From assembly GCA_004138175.2 (NCBI GenBank), contig RYFE02000021.1, positions 1 through 64,000 of the forward strand: a stretch of 64,000 nucleotides of DNA, written 5' to 3'. The position numbers and the translations under genes were made by a program. The notes under the pieces were generated by a model that was given only the letters and a program-made list of their open reading frames with translations, did no database searches and had not been told where the DNA came from. Position 1 is the first letter of the stretch, and each line of letters opens with the position of its first letter. Positions 9,001 to 18,564 of the stretch are shown piece after piece. The DNA comes from Chloroflexales bacterium ZM16-3. GTDB lineage: Bacteria; Chloroflexota; Chloroflexia; Chloroflexales; Chloroflexaceae.

Positions 9001-10881
9001 GGCGAGCTGTGGAGCGATGAGCGGGCGTTGGCGATCTTCGGCCTCGCCCAGGATGAGATCACGCATAGCCGGGCCTTCTGGCGGAACCGCATCCACCCCG
9101 ACGATCTGCCGCGTATGGACGCGGCCCTGGCGAGCTTCCTGCGTAGCCAGCAGATCGTCTTCGAGGTTGAGATGCGCGTGCGCCAGCGCGACGACGCGTG
9201 GCGCTGGATCATCTCGCGGGGGCGGGTGGTAGCGCGCGACGCCGAGGGCGCGCCCGTGCGCATGGCCGGCACCTACATGGACATCACCGAGCGGGTGCAT
9301 GCCGAGAACCAGCTGCGCGAGAGCGAGCGGCGCTACCACACGCTCAGCGACACGTCGCCGGCGGGTATCTTCCGCACAGATGCCGCCGGAAGATGCACCT
9401 ACGTCAACCCGCGCTGGTGCGAGATCGCGGGCATGTCATCGGCCGAGGCGGCGGGCGAGGGCTGGCAGCGGCACCTGCACCCCGAGGACGCCGAGCGCGT
9501 GGTTACGACCTGGAACAGATCGGTGGCCGCCCGCGAGGAGCTTCTGCTAGAGCTGCGCTTCCTGCGGCCCGACGGCACAACCTGCTGGGCGTTCACACAG
9601 GCCGCGCCCGAGATCGACGAGGAGGGCCAGTTGGTTGGCTATGTCGGCACAATCATCGACATCACCCGGCGGATCGCCGCCGAGGAGCAGCTGCGCCAGC
9701 AGTCGGCCGAGCTGGCGGCGGCGAACGAGGATCTGGCCAGGGCGGCCCGGCTAAAGGATCAGTTCCTGGCCAACATGAGCCACGAGCTACGCACCCCGCT
9801 CACCGGCGTGATCGGCTTCAGCGAGGCGCTCTCGCAAGGGATCTACGGCGACCTGACGGTGAGCCAGACGCGGGCGGTCCAGCAGATCTTCGACAGCGGC
9901 CAGCACCTGCTTAGCCTGATCAACGACATCCTCGACTTGGCACGGATCGGGGCGGGGCAGGTCGAGCTGAAGCTCGGCCCGGTGATCGTCGAAAATGTCT
10001 GCGCGGAGGCGACAGATCTGATCCGGCCGATGCTGTCGGCGAAGGGGCAGCGATTCAGCTACACGCGCCCGCCGGCGGGCCTGCAAATCGAGGCCGATGT
10101 GCTGCGGCTACGCCAGATCCTGATCAACCTGCTCTCGAACGCGGTCAAATTCACGCCCGAGGGCGGCGAGCTCGGGCTCGATGTCGCGCTCGACCCAGAA
10201 TCCGGCGTGGTGCGCTTTACGGTGTGGGATCACGGGATCGGGATCGCGCCAGCGCAGCAGCCGCTGCTGTTTCAGCCCTTTATGCAGCTCGATAACCGGC
10301 TGGCCCGCGAGCAGACAGGCACTGGCCTGGGGCTGGCCCTGGTGCGCCAGCTGACGGTGCTGCACGGCGGGCTGATCGATCTGCGCAGCGCCCCCGGCGA
10401 GGGCAGCGCCTTCACGATCTCGCTGCCCCAGCGGGCGCACATTGCCTCGGCTGTCCCCGCAGTGGTGTGGCCATCTGCCCAGAATCCCGCTGGCCAGACG
10501 GCTGCTGCGCGGAGGCGCATCCTGCTGGCGGAGGACGACCGCTCGGTGGCCACGCTCATGATAGACTACCTGCATGCCCAGGGCTACGAGCCGGCCCACG
10601 TGAGCCACGGCGACGAGGTGCTGGCGAGGGTGTGTGACATGCGCCCGCAGCTGGCCCTGATCGATATCCAGCTGCCGGGGATGAACGGTCTGGAGATCAT
10701 CGCCCGGCTGCGCGCCAACCCAGACCAGAGCCTGGCCCGCACGCCGATCATCGCCGTGACCGCGCTGGCGATGGTGGGCGACCGCGAGCGCTGTATGGCC
10801 GCCGGGGCCAACGAGTACCTGAGCAAGCCGATCCGGCTCGATATGCTGGGCGCGATGATCTCTCGCATGCTGGTGAGTTGA
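6004..10881 (+). CDS. giant CheB-like/CheR/PAS/histidine kinase/REC fusion
   Basis: A 1625-residue cytoplasmic signalling protein. Order: degenerate CheB methylesterase-like domain (about 18-195), CheR methyltransferase (about 215-480, with RVTEFFRTPEAF, WVAGCATGEEAYSVAM, ATDVH and CCRNLLIYL intact), a PAS-like segment, a long coiled coil of heptads such as ELQTSNEELQTSNEELLAAN (about 660-730), three or four PAS/PAC domains, HisKA with NMSHELRTPLTGVIGF (H1260), HATPase with WDHGIGIAP and GTGLGLAL, and a C-terminal receiver (D1554). CheB-CheR-PAS fusions are a known architecture. Here the CheB part lacks its catalytic Ser (A28 in GVGVAADA) and His (C55) but keeps Asp (D144), so methylesterase activity is unlikely. 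A heptamer repeat follows directly after the stop, then a REC-HD-GYP gene on the same strand that could be its output partner. Confidence 0.92.
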   Translation: MSSDPRTRSTAASLSATRLYYIVGVGVAADAAEPLRQFLAAAGDMSGVAFVVVPCGPASDLGALTDLVGGHSALPIRMAGDGETLAAGEVYIALSGMRVHMEGKRAVLRASGVADHPLDTLLLSLAEHCAERSVAVLLAGTDEDGIAGMRAVSAAGGLVLVQSPGGIDGLPTMIAERLVDAALAPADLPGALLRAISDGTAVISPPKEDSADLDTIFRALRGRWGVDFASYKPSTIGRGIQRRISARGTRSMGEYAALVVADADELDRLYRDLLIRVTEFFRTPEAFRVLEERVIPDIFRNRGEDQEIRAWVAGCATGEEAYSVAMLLHEQALASGFSGKITIFATDVHRPSLNLASQGIFLADRLVHVSPERRVGYFQELADGSYKVAAELRKMIVFAPQNLISDPPFTRIDLVCCRNLLIYLRSPLQDKLLAALHFALRTGGFLFLGLSEGLGGLAGEFTAVDSRQKLFRKSRDLKLPLNLASREPAAALADHPTPLTIARPLVGVDRQLLYDYDRLLDRYMPAGVLLDEQRRPLHFFGAVSRYMQPLAGRTESDFLRMIDSTLGLAINDGIRRVSLTDQLTTIHGLRVMTAEGERYADVTFDRLLDARTQVAHTIITFAELDLQPTGAAADTGTPTVAPFDAQPEWHRRIDDLEHELSFTRENLQATIEELQTSNEELQTSNEELLAANEELQSVNEGLQSLNEELQSLNTEFELKNNELKELNLDYDDLIRSTRVAILSLDRELRIRRYSPSIETFFDLRSFDMGRPITSIAYKLEGQAALINDLQEALAGTSQIEREVRAPDGRWFQQRARPILSEYEERQGAVLMYIDISELKLAQELAVRSEQRLRGAMESSLDAFYLSESVRNLRDEIVDFRVVEVNQVGSERLNIAADKLLGQRISDVIPDPAFIADIFDVYRQVIEKGNPISRERLTDIGGDSRWLRQQIVKVGDGVAVTSSDITEQKRYEVEREAQRLRLDLALEGGGLGTWDVNLVSGELWSDERALAIFGLAQDEITHSRAFWRNRIHPDDLPRMDAALASFLRSQQIVFEVEMRVRQRDDAWRWIISRGRVVARDAEGAPVRMAGTYMDITERVHAENQLRESERRYHTLSDTSPAGIFRTDAAGRCTYVNPRWCEIAGMSSAEAAGEGWQRHLHPEDAERVVTTWNRSVAAREELLLELRFLRPDGTTCWAFTQAAPEIDEEGQLVGYVGTIIDITRRIAAEEQLRQQSAELAAANEDLARAARLKDQFLANMSHELRTPLTGVIGFSEALSQGIYGDLTVSQTRAVQQIFDSGQHLLSLINDILDLARIGAGQVELKLGPVIVENVCAEATDLIRPMLSAKGQRFSYTRPPAGLQIEADVLRLRQILINLLSNAVKFTPEGGELGLDVALDPESGVVRFTVWDHGIGIAPAQQPLLFQPFMQLDNRLAREQTGTGLGLALVRQLTVLHGGLIDLRSAPGEGSAFTISLPQRAHIASAVPAVVWPSAQNPAGQTAAARRRILLAEDDRSVATLMIDYLHAQGYEPAHVSHGDEVLARVCDMRPQLALIDIQLPGMNGLEIIARLRANPDQSLARTPIIAVTALAMVGDRERCMAAGANEYLSKPIRLDMLGAMISRMLVS

Positions 10882-10937
10882 GGGGACAGGGGACAGGGGA
10901 CAGGGGATAGGGGACAGGAGACAGGGGACAGGGGACA
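10882..10937. repeat. heptanucleotide tandem repeat (GGGGACA)x8
   Basis: Eight consecutive 7-bp units start directly after the TGA stop of the giant kinase. Units 4 (GGGGATA) and 6 (GGAGACA) carry one substitution each. It belongs to the same length class as the GATTGCA, GGGAGTC and TGAATGT repeats elsewhere in the window. Confidence 0.92.
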
Positions 10938-11001
10938 GAAGCCTACTGCATAGCTCTCTCGATTCTGAAACAAGCCTACATCTTAGACTAGAGGTATCTC
11001 T

Positions 11002-12003
11002 ATGGCCGGCGCATCAATCCTGGTTGCTGATGACGAACCTGTAGCCCGTGAGCTGATCAATAACTACCTAGCCCGCGACGGTCATAGCCTGCATATGGCA
11101 ACGAATGGGATCGAGTGCCTCCGGCTGGCGCGCGAGCTGCTGCCTGATCTGATCTTGCTCGATGTTATGATGCCGCGGATGGATGGCCTGGAGACCTGCC
11201 GACAGCTACGGGCCGACCCGCTGCTGGCCGAGGTTCCTGTGGTGATCATCTCGACCCTCGATGACCGCACCTCGCGGCTGAACGGGATCGCCGCCGGTGC
11301 CGACGACTTCCTGACCAAGCCGATTGACTCGCTGGAGCTGCGGGTGCGGGTCGGATCAATCGTGCGCCTGAACCGCTACCGCAAGCTGCACGAGAGCCGC
11401 CGCGAGTTGGAGACGGCCTACAACGCGCTCCAGAGCGCCTACGACACCACAATCGCCGGATGGTCGCGCGCACTCGACCTGCGTGACCAGGAGACCGAGG
11501 GCCACAGCCAGCGGGTGACGGAGATGACGGTGCGGATGGCCCAGGCGGTGGGTCTGTCGGACACCGATATCCTCCATGTGCGGCGCGGGGCGCTGCTGCA
11601 CGATATTGGCAAGCTGGGTGTCCCCGACGCCATCCTGCACAAGCCAGGCCCGCTCACCCCCGAAGAGTGGGAGATTATGCGCATGCACCCAGTGTACGCC
11701 TACGAGTGGCTCACGCCGATCGACTACCTGCGCCCGGCCCTTGACATCCCCTACTGCCACCACGAGAAGTGGGATGGCAGCGGCTACCCGCGTAAGCTCT
11801 CAGGCACCGGCATCCCGCTGTCGGCGCGTATGTTCGCCCTGGCCGATGTGTGGGACGCGATGCGCTCGAACCGGCCGTACCGCTCGGGTTGGCCCGTGGC
11901 TAAGGTGAAGGAGCATATCGCTGGGCTGGCTGGGAGCCACTTCGACCCGGATCTGGCACCGATCTTTCTAGCGCTGCACGCGGAAGATCAGGACGATGCG
12001 TAG
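11002..12003 (+). CDS. REC-HD-GYP response regulator, probable c-di-GMP phosphodiesterase
   Basis: A 333-residue response regulator. The N-terminal receiver (residues about 4-120) shows ILVADDEPVARELI, the acceptor Asp in LILLDVMMPRMDGLETC and FLTKPID. After a short coiled linker comes an HD-GYP domain with HSQRVTEMTVRMA, GALLHDIGKLGVPDAILHKP, HHEKWDGSGYP and DVWDAMRSNRPYR, so the HD pair and the GYP triplet are present. HD-GYP proteins of this kind hydrolyse cyclic di-GMP. It lies 120 bp after the giant hybrid kinase on the same strand, which suggests a cognate pair, and a GGDEF cyclase occurs at 59805. A GAGG lies just before the ATG. Confidence 0.92.
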   Translation: MAGASILVADDEPVARELINNYLARDGHSLHMATNGIECLRLARELLPDLILLDVMMPRMDGLETCRQLRADPLLAEVPVVIISTLDDRTSRLNGIAAGADDFLTKPIDSLELRVRVGSIVRLNRYRKLHESRRELETAYNALQSAYDTTIAGWSRALDLRDQETEGHSQRVTEMTVRMAQAVGLSDTDILHVRRGALLHDIGKLGVPDAILHKPGPLTPEEWEIMRMHPVYAYEWLTPIDYLRPALDIPYCHHEKWDGSGYPRKLSGTGIPLSARMFALADVWDAMRSNRPYRSGWPVAKVKEHIAGLAGSHFDPDLAPIFLALHAEDQDDA

Positions 12004-12015
12004 GCTGGCTATCGT

Positions 12016-13104
12016 ATGATGCGTACGCCGATGATCGCGCAGCAGATCTCGATAGCGCGCGTGCTCACGAGCCCAACCGCCATGGCCCGCCCGCCGATCT
12101 CCGCCGTCATCCCGACCTGGAACGCCCTGCGCTTCCTCCCGGCTTGTCTGAGCGCCCTGCGCGCCCAGCTCCTGCCCCAGGACGAGATCATCCTGGTGGA
12201 TAACGCCTCGCGCGACCGCGCCGGGGACTGGGCGCGCAGCCACGCGCCGGACGTGCGCGTGATCGACCTGCCCGAGAACCTGGGCTTCGCCGGGGGCACG
12301 AACGCAGGCATCGCCGCCGCCAGGGGCGAGCTGCTGCTGCTGATCAACGATGACGCCATGGCCGAGCCCGGCTGCGTGGACTCGCTCTGGGCGACCCTGC
12401 GCGGCAGCCCGCGCGCCGGTGCCGCCGCCGGGGCGCTGGTCTTTAGCCGCCGCCCCGAGATCGTCGCCTCGGCGGGGATTATCTTCCAGGGCGATGGCAT
12501 CGCCACCGATATGCACCTGGGCACCCCCGTCGCACAGATGCCCACAGAGCCAGTGGAGATCTTCGGGGCCAGCGGCGGCCTGGCCATGCTGCGCCGCGAG
12601 ATGCTGGATGATGTGGGTCTGTTCGCCGGGGAGTTCTTCAGCTATCTGGAGGACGCCGACCTGGCCTGGCGGGCGCGGCTGCGCGGCTGGGGGGCGGTGC
12701 TGTCCCCAGGGGCGCGGGCGCGCCACGTCTACTCGGCCACGGGCGGCCAGGGCAGCCCCTTCAAGCAGCGGCTGCTCGGGCGCAACCGGCTGCGCCTGAT
12801 CATGCGCTGCCTGCCCGCGCCAATTCTGCGCGCCTGCTTGCCTGCCATCCTGCGCTACGAAGCGCTGGCCGTGGCCTACGGGCTGCTGCGCCGCCAGCCA
12901 GCCATCGCCGCAGGGCGCGCCGAGGCGCTGCGTGAGCTGCCCGCCTTGCTGGCCCAGCGCCAGCAGATCCAGGCCACACGCACCGCGCCGGTCGGCGAGC
13001 TGGCCGCGTGGGTCGCGCCAGCCCCCTCGCCCCTGGAGGCGCTGCGCACGCAGCGGCGGCTGGGTGCGCTGCTGCGGAGCGCTGAGGAGAATATCCGCCG
13101 CTAG
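12016..13104 (+). CDS. glycosyltransferase family 2
   Basis: A 362-residue GT-A fold glycosyltransferase. Family features: SAVIPTWNALRFLPACLSAL, DEIILVDNASRD, DLPENLGFAGGTNAGI, the metal/nucleotide motif LLLINDDAMAEPG, and FFSYLEDADLAWRARLRGWG, which resembles the ED-x-D-x-xWR motif of rhamnosyl- and other family 2 transferases. It probably adds a sugar to a cell-surface polymer. Two starts are possible: ATG 12016, used here, or ATG 12082, which begins right before the first strand (MARPPISAVIPT). It sits 12 bp after the REC-HD-GYP gene, so it may be co-transcribed with it. Confidence 0.87.
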   Translation: MMRTPMIAQQISIARVLTSPTAMARPPISAVIPTWNALRFLPACLSALRAQLLPQDEIILVDNASRDRAGDWARSHAPDVRVIDLPENLGFAGGTNAGIAAARGELLLLINDDAMAEPGCVDSLWATLRGSPRAGAAAGALVFSRRPEIVASAGIIFQGDGIATDMHLGTPVAQMPTEPVEIFGASGGLAMLRREMLDDVGLFAGEFFSYLEDADLAWRARLRGWGAVLSPGARARHVYSATGGQGSPFKQRLLGRNRLRLIMRCLPAPILRACLPAILRYEALAVAYGLLRRQPAIAAGRAEALRELPALLAQRQQIQATRTAPVGELAAWVAPAPSPLEALRTQRRLGALLRSAEENIRR

Positions 13105-13130
13105 TCGCTTCTCGTCAGCGGGCAGAGTGC

Positions 13131-13173
13131 TACAATGGCTGGACAGCATGATCGATCCAGTTAGTCAAAGGAG
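13131..13173 (+). promoter_or_regulatory. extended -10 and strong Shine-Dalgarno for hflX
   Basis: TGCTACAAT (hexamer TACAAT at 13131-13136 with a TG two bases before it) resembles an extended -10 element. Downstream, AAAGGAG at 13167-13173 is a strong Shine-Dalgarno sequence. Six bases after it comes ATA at 13180, in frame with HflX; there is no ATG, GTG or TTG in that frame until GTG at 13246. Confidence 0.55.
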
Positions 13174-13179
13174 ACCGCC

Positions 13180-14520
<1,341 letters not shown>

Positions 14521-14530
14521 GGATAAATAT

Positions 14531-15646
14531 ATGCGCCTAGAGAAGATTGAGCTTCGCCGGATCGTCCTGCCATTCCTGACGCCCTTCGAGACCAGCGGCT
14601 GGCGCGAGGAGGCCAACCACTCGGTGCTTGTGCGGCTCTTCGCCGATGGTGCGCAGGGCTGGGGCGAGGCCCCGGTGAGCACCGGCCCCTGGTATAACGA
14701 GGAGACCTACGCCACCGCCTGGGTGATGCTGCGCGACATCCTGGCCCCGATGGCCCTTGCGGCCGACCTGTCTGGCCCCGAGGATGTGGACGCGATCTTC
14801 GCCAGGGTGCGCGGCAACCGGATGGCCCGCGCGGGCCTGGAGTTCGCCGCGTGGGATCTCTTCGGCAAGCTGCGCGGCCAGAGCTTGAGCGCGATGCTCG
14901 GCGGCACTAGCGCGACGGTGGACGTGGGCGTGAGCGTGGGCGTGCAGAAGGATATCGAGACCCTGCTCCAGGTGGTCGGCGGCTACGTGGACGCGGGGTA
15001 CCGGCGGGTCAAGCTGAAGATTAAGCCGGGCTGGGACATTGAGCCGACCCGGGCGGTGCGTGAGCGCTGGCCGAACCTGAAGCTCCAGGTGGATGCGAAC
15101 AGCATCTACACCCTCGACGCGGCCGAGCACCTGGCCGCGCTCGACGCCTTCGACCTGCTGCTGATCGAGCAGCCCCTCGGCCACGACGATATCTTTGACC
15201 ACGCGAAGCTCCAGAAGCGCCTGCGCACCCCGATCTGCCTGGATGAGAGCATCGTCTCGCCAGAGCACGCGCGCTGGGCGCTGGAGATGGGGGCCTGCGG
15301 GGTGATCAACATCAAGCCCAGTCGGGTGGGCGGCCTCTCTGCGGCCAAGCAGATCCACGACATGGCCCAGGAGGCGGGCGTGCCTGTCTGGTGCGGCGGG
15401 ATGCTAGAGACCGGCATCGGCCGGGCGGCCAACGTGGCCCTGGCCAGCCTGCCCAACTTCACGCTGCCCGGCGACATCAGCGCGAGCGACCGCTATTTTG
15501 CGAGGGATGTCGTGTCGAACCCGTTCACCCTGAACGCAGACAGCACCCTGAGCGTGCCGACGGCACCGGGCAGCGGCGCCGAGGTGGACATGGACTACCT
15601 CGACAGCATTACGGCTGAATTACAGATTGTAGATTGCCGATTTTAG
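14531..15646 (+). CDS. menC: enolase-superfamily enzyme, o-succinylbenzoate synthase/N-acylamino acid racemase type
   Basis: A 371-residue member of the muconate-lactonising subgroup of the enolase superfamily. The N-terminal cap has VLPFLTPFETSGWREE, typical of the MenC/NAAAR branch. The barrel carries the general-base pair and metal ligands: KLKIKPG, QVDANSIY, LIEQPL, CLDESI and NIKPSRVGG. In menaquinone synthesis MenC dehydrates SHCHC to o-succinylbenzoate; NAAAR activity on N-acyl amino acids is an alternative, and no other men gene is near. It follows hflX by 10 bp. The last residues (QIVDCRF and the TAG) are encoded by the dispersed GATTGTA heptamer repeat, so the native C-terminus has been rewritten. 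Confidence 0.78.
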   Translation: MRLEKIELRRIVLPFLTPFETSGWREEANHSVLVRLFADGAQGWGEAPVSTGPWYNEETYATAWVMLRDILAPMALAADLSGPEDVDAIFARVRGNRMARAGLEFAAWDLFGKLRGQSLSAMLGGTSATVDVGVSVGVQKDIETLLQVVGGYVDAGYRRVKLKIKPGWDIEPTRAVRERWPNLKLQVDANSIYTLDAAEHLAALDAFDLLLIEQPLGHDDIFDHAKLQKRLRTPICLDESIVSPEHARWALEMGACGVINIKPSRVGGLSAAKQIHDMAQEAGVPVWCGGMLETGIGRAANVALASLPNFTLPGDISASDRYFARDVVSNPFTLNADSTLSVPTAPGSGAEVDMDYLDSITAELQIVDCRF

Positions 15647-15746
15647 ATTGTAGATTATAGCGCACGAATAGAGCCGCCGAGCAGATTCCTCATGGTGATC
15701 TGATCAGCGGCTCTGTATTTCAATCTGCAATCTACAATCTGCAATC
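15622..15746. repeat. inverted pair of GATTGCA heptamer repeats around a stem-loop
   Basis: Between two convergent genes. Left side: degenerate heptamers in direct orientation (15622-15656), overlapping the menC stop. Right side: four units in the opposite orientation (15721-15746). Between them an 8-bp stem, AGAGCCGC 15670-15677 with GCGGCTCT 15707-15714, could act as a bidirectional terminator. The whole block could fold into one long hairpin. Confidence 0.8.
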
Positions 15747-15747
15747 G

Positions 15748-16548
15748 CTAAGGCACAAGCGGCACGGTCGGGGTGGGCGTAAAGGCAGGCACCTGACAGG
15801 TAAGCTCCTTGAAGAGTGCGCTAGTATCGCGATCCTCAACCTCGATCAAGTAGGTGCCGGGGCGCTCATCGCCAATGCGCAGCCGGAGGCGATAGCTGCC
15901 ATCGTCGCGGCTGAACCCGCCGCCAACAGGCCGACCACCAAAGGTCACGATGAGAGCGACTGACGGATCGGCGCTACCATCAATGATAATCGTCTGCCCG
16001 GGGACACACAAGACTGCAGTGCTATCGAGAGGTGCCGTTGGTGTTGCGGTTGAGGTAGGGATCAGCCTGGTGGGCGAGCGCGTCGCTGAGGCAAACGCGG
16101 TCGCTATCGCGGTCTCGGTGAAGGTTGGCGTGACGGTGAACGTGGATGTCGGAGTGCTTGAGGGAGCCGCGCTTACTGGCGGAGGGATGGGCGTCGCCGT
16201 ATAGCCAGCCTGCTCTGTCTGGAGGAGCAGCGCCGTGCGTGTCTTCAGACAGTCCTCGTAGGGCGGGTAGGGGGGGGATAAGGACGCGCCATCTGTGGGG
16301 CAGCCCCGCATGATTCTGGCAGGATCTGTCGTTGGGCTGGTCAGTTCCCCTGTAGCCGTCTTCGCCTCGGCAGTCTGTGTGGCGAGACAGTCTGGGTAGG
16401 CGGGGTTGGCACCATCTGTGGGGCACTTTATGGCGGCGGAGACAGAAAATTCGCTCGGGCCAACTGGTGCGCCGATCAGGATAAGCACCAGCGTCGCGGC
16501 GACGATAGCGATCAGCGTGATTGGCCAGAAGAGGCTACGATGTGACAT
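15748..16548 (-). CDS. predicted exported/anchored Thr-Pro-Ser-rich protein
   Basis: A 266-residue protein I cannot assign to a named family. It begins with a short basic stretch and a single hydrophobic segment (LFWPITLIAIVAATLVLILIG, residues about 5-25), so it is exported or N-terminally anchored. Two imperfect repeats follow, CPTDGANPAYPDCLATQT and CPTDGASLSPPYPPYEDCL, each with a Cys pair. Then comes a Thr/Ser/Pro-rich linker (about 95-175), and a C-terminal region with IIIDGSADPSVALIVTFGG and RDDGSYRLRLRIGDERPGTYLIEV that looks like an Ig-like or carboxypeptidase-regulatory beta sandwich. An upstream in-frame ATG at 16620 exists, but the signal-like segment favours 16548. It is convergent with menC. 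Confidence 0.68.
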   Translation of the reverse strand: MSHRSLFWPITLIAIVAATLVLILIGAPVGPSEFSVSAAIKCPTDGANPAYPDCLATQTAEAKTATGELTSPTTDPARIMRGCPTDGASLSPPYPPYEDCLKTRTALLLQTEQAGYTATPIPPPVSAAPSSTPTSTFTVTPTFTETAIATAFASATRSPTRLIPTSTATPTAPLDSTAVLCVPGQTIIIDGSADPSVALIVTFGGRPVGGGFSRDDGSYRLRLRIGDERPGTYLIEVEDRDTSALFKELTCQVPAFTPTPTVPLVP

Positions 16549-16695
16549 ATGGGCGGTGCCTGCGTGCCGATGAGGGCGCACGATGATCTGCGGGAAGATT
16601 AACCTTCCATACTTTACCATAGGCGATGGGTAACAGGCAATATGCTAGAGGTCCTGAGTTTCTGGGGTTCGGGAGGCGGTGCCCCGATACAGAGG

Positions 16696-16725
16696 CTGGC
16701 AGCTTCCTGGGGCGTAGGGTATAAT
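16696..16725 (+). promoter_or_regulatory. putative dnaX promoter
   Basis: A consensus -10 TATAAT at 16720-16725 with CTGGCA (16696-16701) 18 bp upstream as a weak -35. Transcription would start about 25 nt before the dnaX ATG at 16756; AGAGG lies just ahead of that ATG. A stem of the TGGGG...GCCCC type (about 16664-16686) precedes it. Confidence 0.55.
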
Positions 16726-16755
16726 AGAAAAGATTTTTTCACCCCAGAGGCGCGC

Positions 16756-18492
16756 ATGGCTTCCCAGTCGCTTTATCGCAAGTGGCGATCACAAACATTC
16801 GACGAGCTCATCGGCCAGGAGCACGTCGTCCAGACTCTGCGCAACGCGATCATCGAGGAGCGGGTTGCGCACGCCTATCTCTTCACCGGCCCGCGCGGCG
16901 TCGGTAAGACGAGCATGGCCCGCCTATTGGCTAAGGCCGTCAACTGCACCGACCCGGCCCCGGCGGCGCGCCCATGCGGTCGCTGCGCAGCCTGCACCTC
17001 GATCGCCGATGGCCGTGCCGTGGATGTGATCGAGATGGACGCCGCCTCGCACACCTCGGTAGACGACGCCCGCGAGATCATCGAGCGCGTGCAGTTCCGG
17101 CCCGCCGAGCTGCAATCAAAAGTCTATATTATTGACGAGGTCCATATGCTCTCCACGGCAGCGTTCAACGCGCTGCTGAAGACCTTGGAGGAGCCGCCGG
17201 ACCACGCGATCTTCATTCTGGCGACGACAGAGGCCCACAAGATCCCGGCAACGATCCTCTCGCGCTGCCAGCGCTTCACCTTCACCCGGCACAGCGTGGC
17301 CGCCACCAGCGCGCACCTGCGCCAGATCGCGGCCGCCGAGCACCTGGAGCTTGACCCTGGCGCCCCAGAGGCGATCTCCCGCGCCGCCACCGGCAGTATG
17401 CGTGACGCCCTGGGCGTCCTGGAGCAGCTGGCCTCCTTCGGCCAGGGCGCCATCACCCTGGAGCAGGTGCAGAGCCTGCTGGGGATGACCGCCGCCGCCG
17501 AGGTTAATGCCCTGATCGCGGCGCTGCTCGACGGCGATGTCGGGGCGGCGCTGCGCGCCGTCAATGGCGTGGCCGACCAGGGGGCCGATATTCGTCAGTT
17601 CACCCGCGACCTTGTTGAGCGTCTGCGCGCCCTGCTGCTCTTCCGGGCCACGGGCGACCGGAGCCTGCTCGATGTTGGCGAGGACGAGCTGCTCGTCCTA
17701 GAGGGCTGGGCCGCCCGCGCAGACACGGCCGCCCTGGTGGAGTGGATCAAGCTCTTCAGCGGGCTCGACTTCCAGCTGCGCACGACGCCCTATGGCCACC
17801 TGCCCCTTGAGCTGGCGGTGGTTGAGTCGCTGGTGGGTGTGCGGGGGTCGGGGTTCGGGGGTCGGGAGTCAGGGGATAGGGGGCGGGCCGCCGCGCCGCC
17901 TGCGCGGGCCGTCGCCCCGCCGCGTCAGGCCGCGCCGCCCTCGCGGGCCGCCCCGCCGCCGGTGATGCCGCGCGCCGAGCCCGTGGCGCCGCCCGCCGCC
18001 GAGCCACCGCCTGAGTCGCCCGCGCCTGAGTCGCCCGCGCCTGAGTCGCCCGCAGAAGATCTGGCGGCGGCCCCGGTCGCGCCCGCCGCCGACCCCGAGG
18101 CGTTTATCGCCGCCAACGCCGACTTCACCGTGCTGGAGCGGATCGAGTCGCTGTGGGAGGAGATCAAGCGCGACGTGCGCCCGCGCAGCCCGACCGTGCA
18201 GGCCCTGCTGCACAGCATCAGGCCGATCGACGTGGAGAGCAACACGATCGTGCTGCTGGCATCATCGCAGTTCCATAAAGACAGCCTGGAGAAGCCGGTC
18301 AACCGCAAGATCGTAGAGGACGTGATCAACAAGCAGCTCGGCGGGATCTTCGCCATCCGCTGCACGATCGAGACGAAGGCCGAGAGCCGCGACCTGCGCG
18401 GGCAGATCCGCGAGGCCCGCAAGGATGAGCTGGTGCGCGCAGCTATGAATATTTTCGAGGCTCACATCGTTGATATTGAGTCAGAGACCTGA
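16756..18492 (+). CDS. dnaX: DNA polymerase III subunits gamma/tau
   Basis: A 578-residue clamp-loader ATPase. Seen: QSLYRKWRSQTFDELIGQEHV at the N-terminus, Walker A GPRGVGKTS (K51), zinc-binding cysteines C64, C74, C77 and C80, Walker B IIDEVHML, and ATTEAHKIPATILSRCQRF. Domain III is followed by a low-complexity Pro/Ala/Glu linker (about 360-445) and a C-terminal tau-like region. The start of the linker (VRGSGFGGRESGDRG) is encoded by the GGGAGTC-type heptamer repeat. The frame extends upstream to 16642, but the conserved N-terminus and the promoter place the start at 16756. It heads the operon dnaX-ybaB-recR-roadblock, a common bacterial order. Confidence 0.96.
   Translation: MASQSLYRKWRSQTFDELIGQEHVVQTLRNAIIEERVAHAYLFTGPRGVGKTSMARLLAKAVNCTDPAPAARPCGRCAACTSIADGRAVDVIEMDAASHTSVDDAREIIERVQFRPAELQSKVYIIDEVHMLSTAAFNALLKTLEEPPDHAIFILATTEAHKIPATILSRCQRFTFTRHSVAATSAHLRQIAAAEHLELDPGAPEAISRAATGSMRDALGVLEQLASFGQGAITLEQVQSLLGMTAAAEVNALIAALLDGDVGAALRAVNGVADQGADIRQFTRDLVERLRALLLFRATGDRSLLDVGEDELLVLEGWAARADTAALVEWIKLFSGLDFQLRTTPYGHLPLELAVVESLVGVRGSGFGGRESGDRGRAAAPPARAVAPPRQAAPPSRAAPPPVMPRAEPVAPPAAEPPPESPAPESPAPESPAEDLAAAPVAPAADPEAFIAANADFTVLERIESLWEEIKRDVRPRSPTVQALLHSIRPIDVESNTIVLLASSQFHKDSLEKPVNRKIVEDVINKQLGGIFAIRCTIETKAESRDLRGQIREARKDELVRAAMNIFEAHIVDIESET
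17843..17884. repeat. GGGAGTC-type heptamer repeat inside dnaX
   Basis: About six 7-bp units (GGGGGTC, GGGGTTC, GGGGGTC, GGGAGTC, AGGGGAT, AGGGGG) lie in the coding sequence at the junction between the DnaX ATPase/domain III body and its proline-rich linker. They read through in frame. Confidence 0.8.
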
Positions 18493-18564
18493 TCTTGTCG
18501 AAGCCCATGGCTTTGTGGTAAGCTATCCGAACGCAAGCGTACGAGCAAAAGCAAGGAGCGCCCG

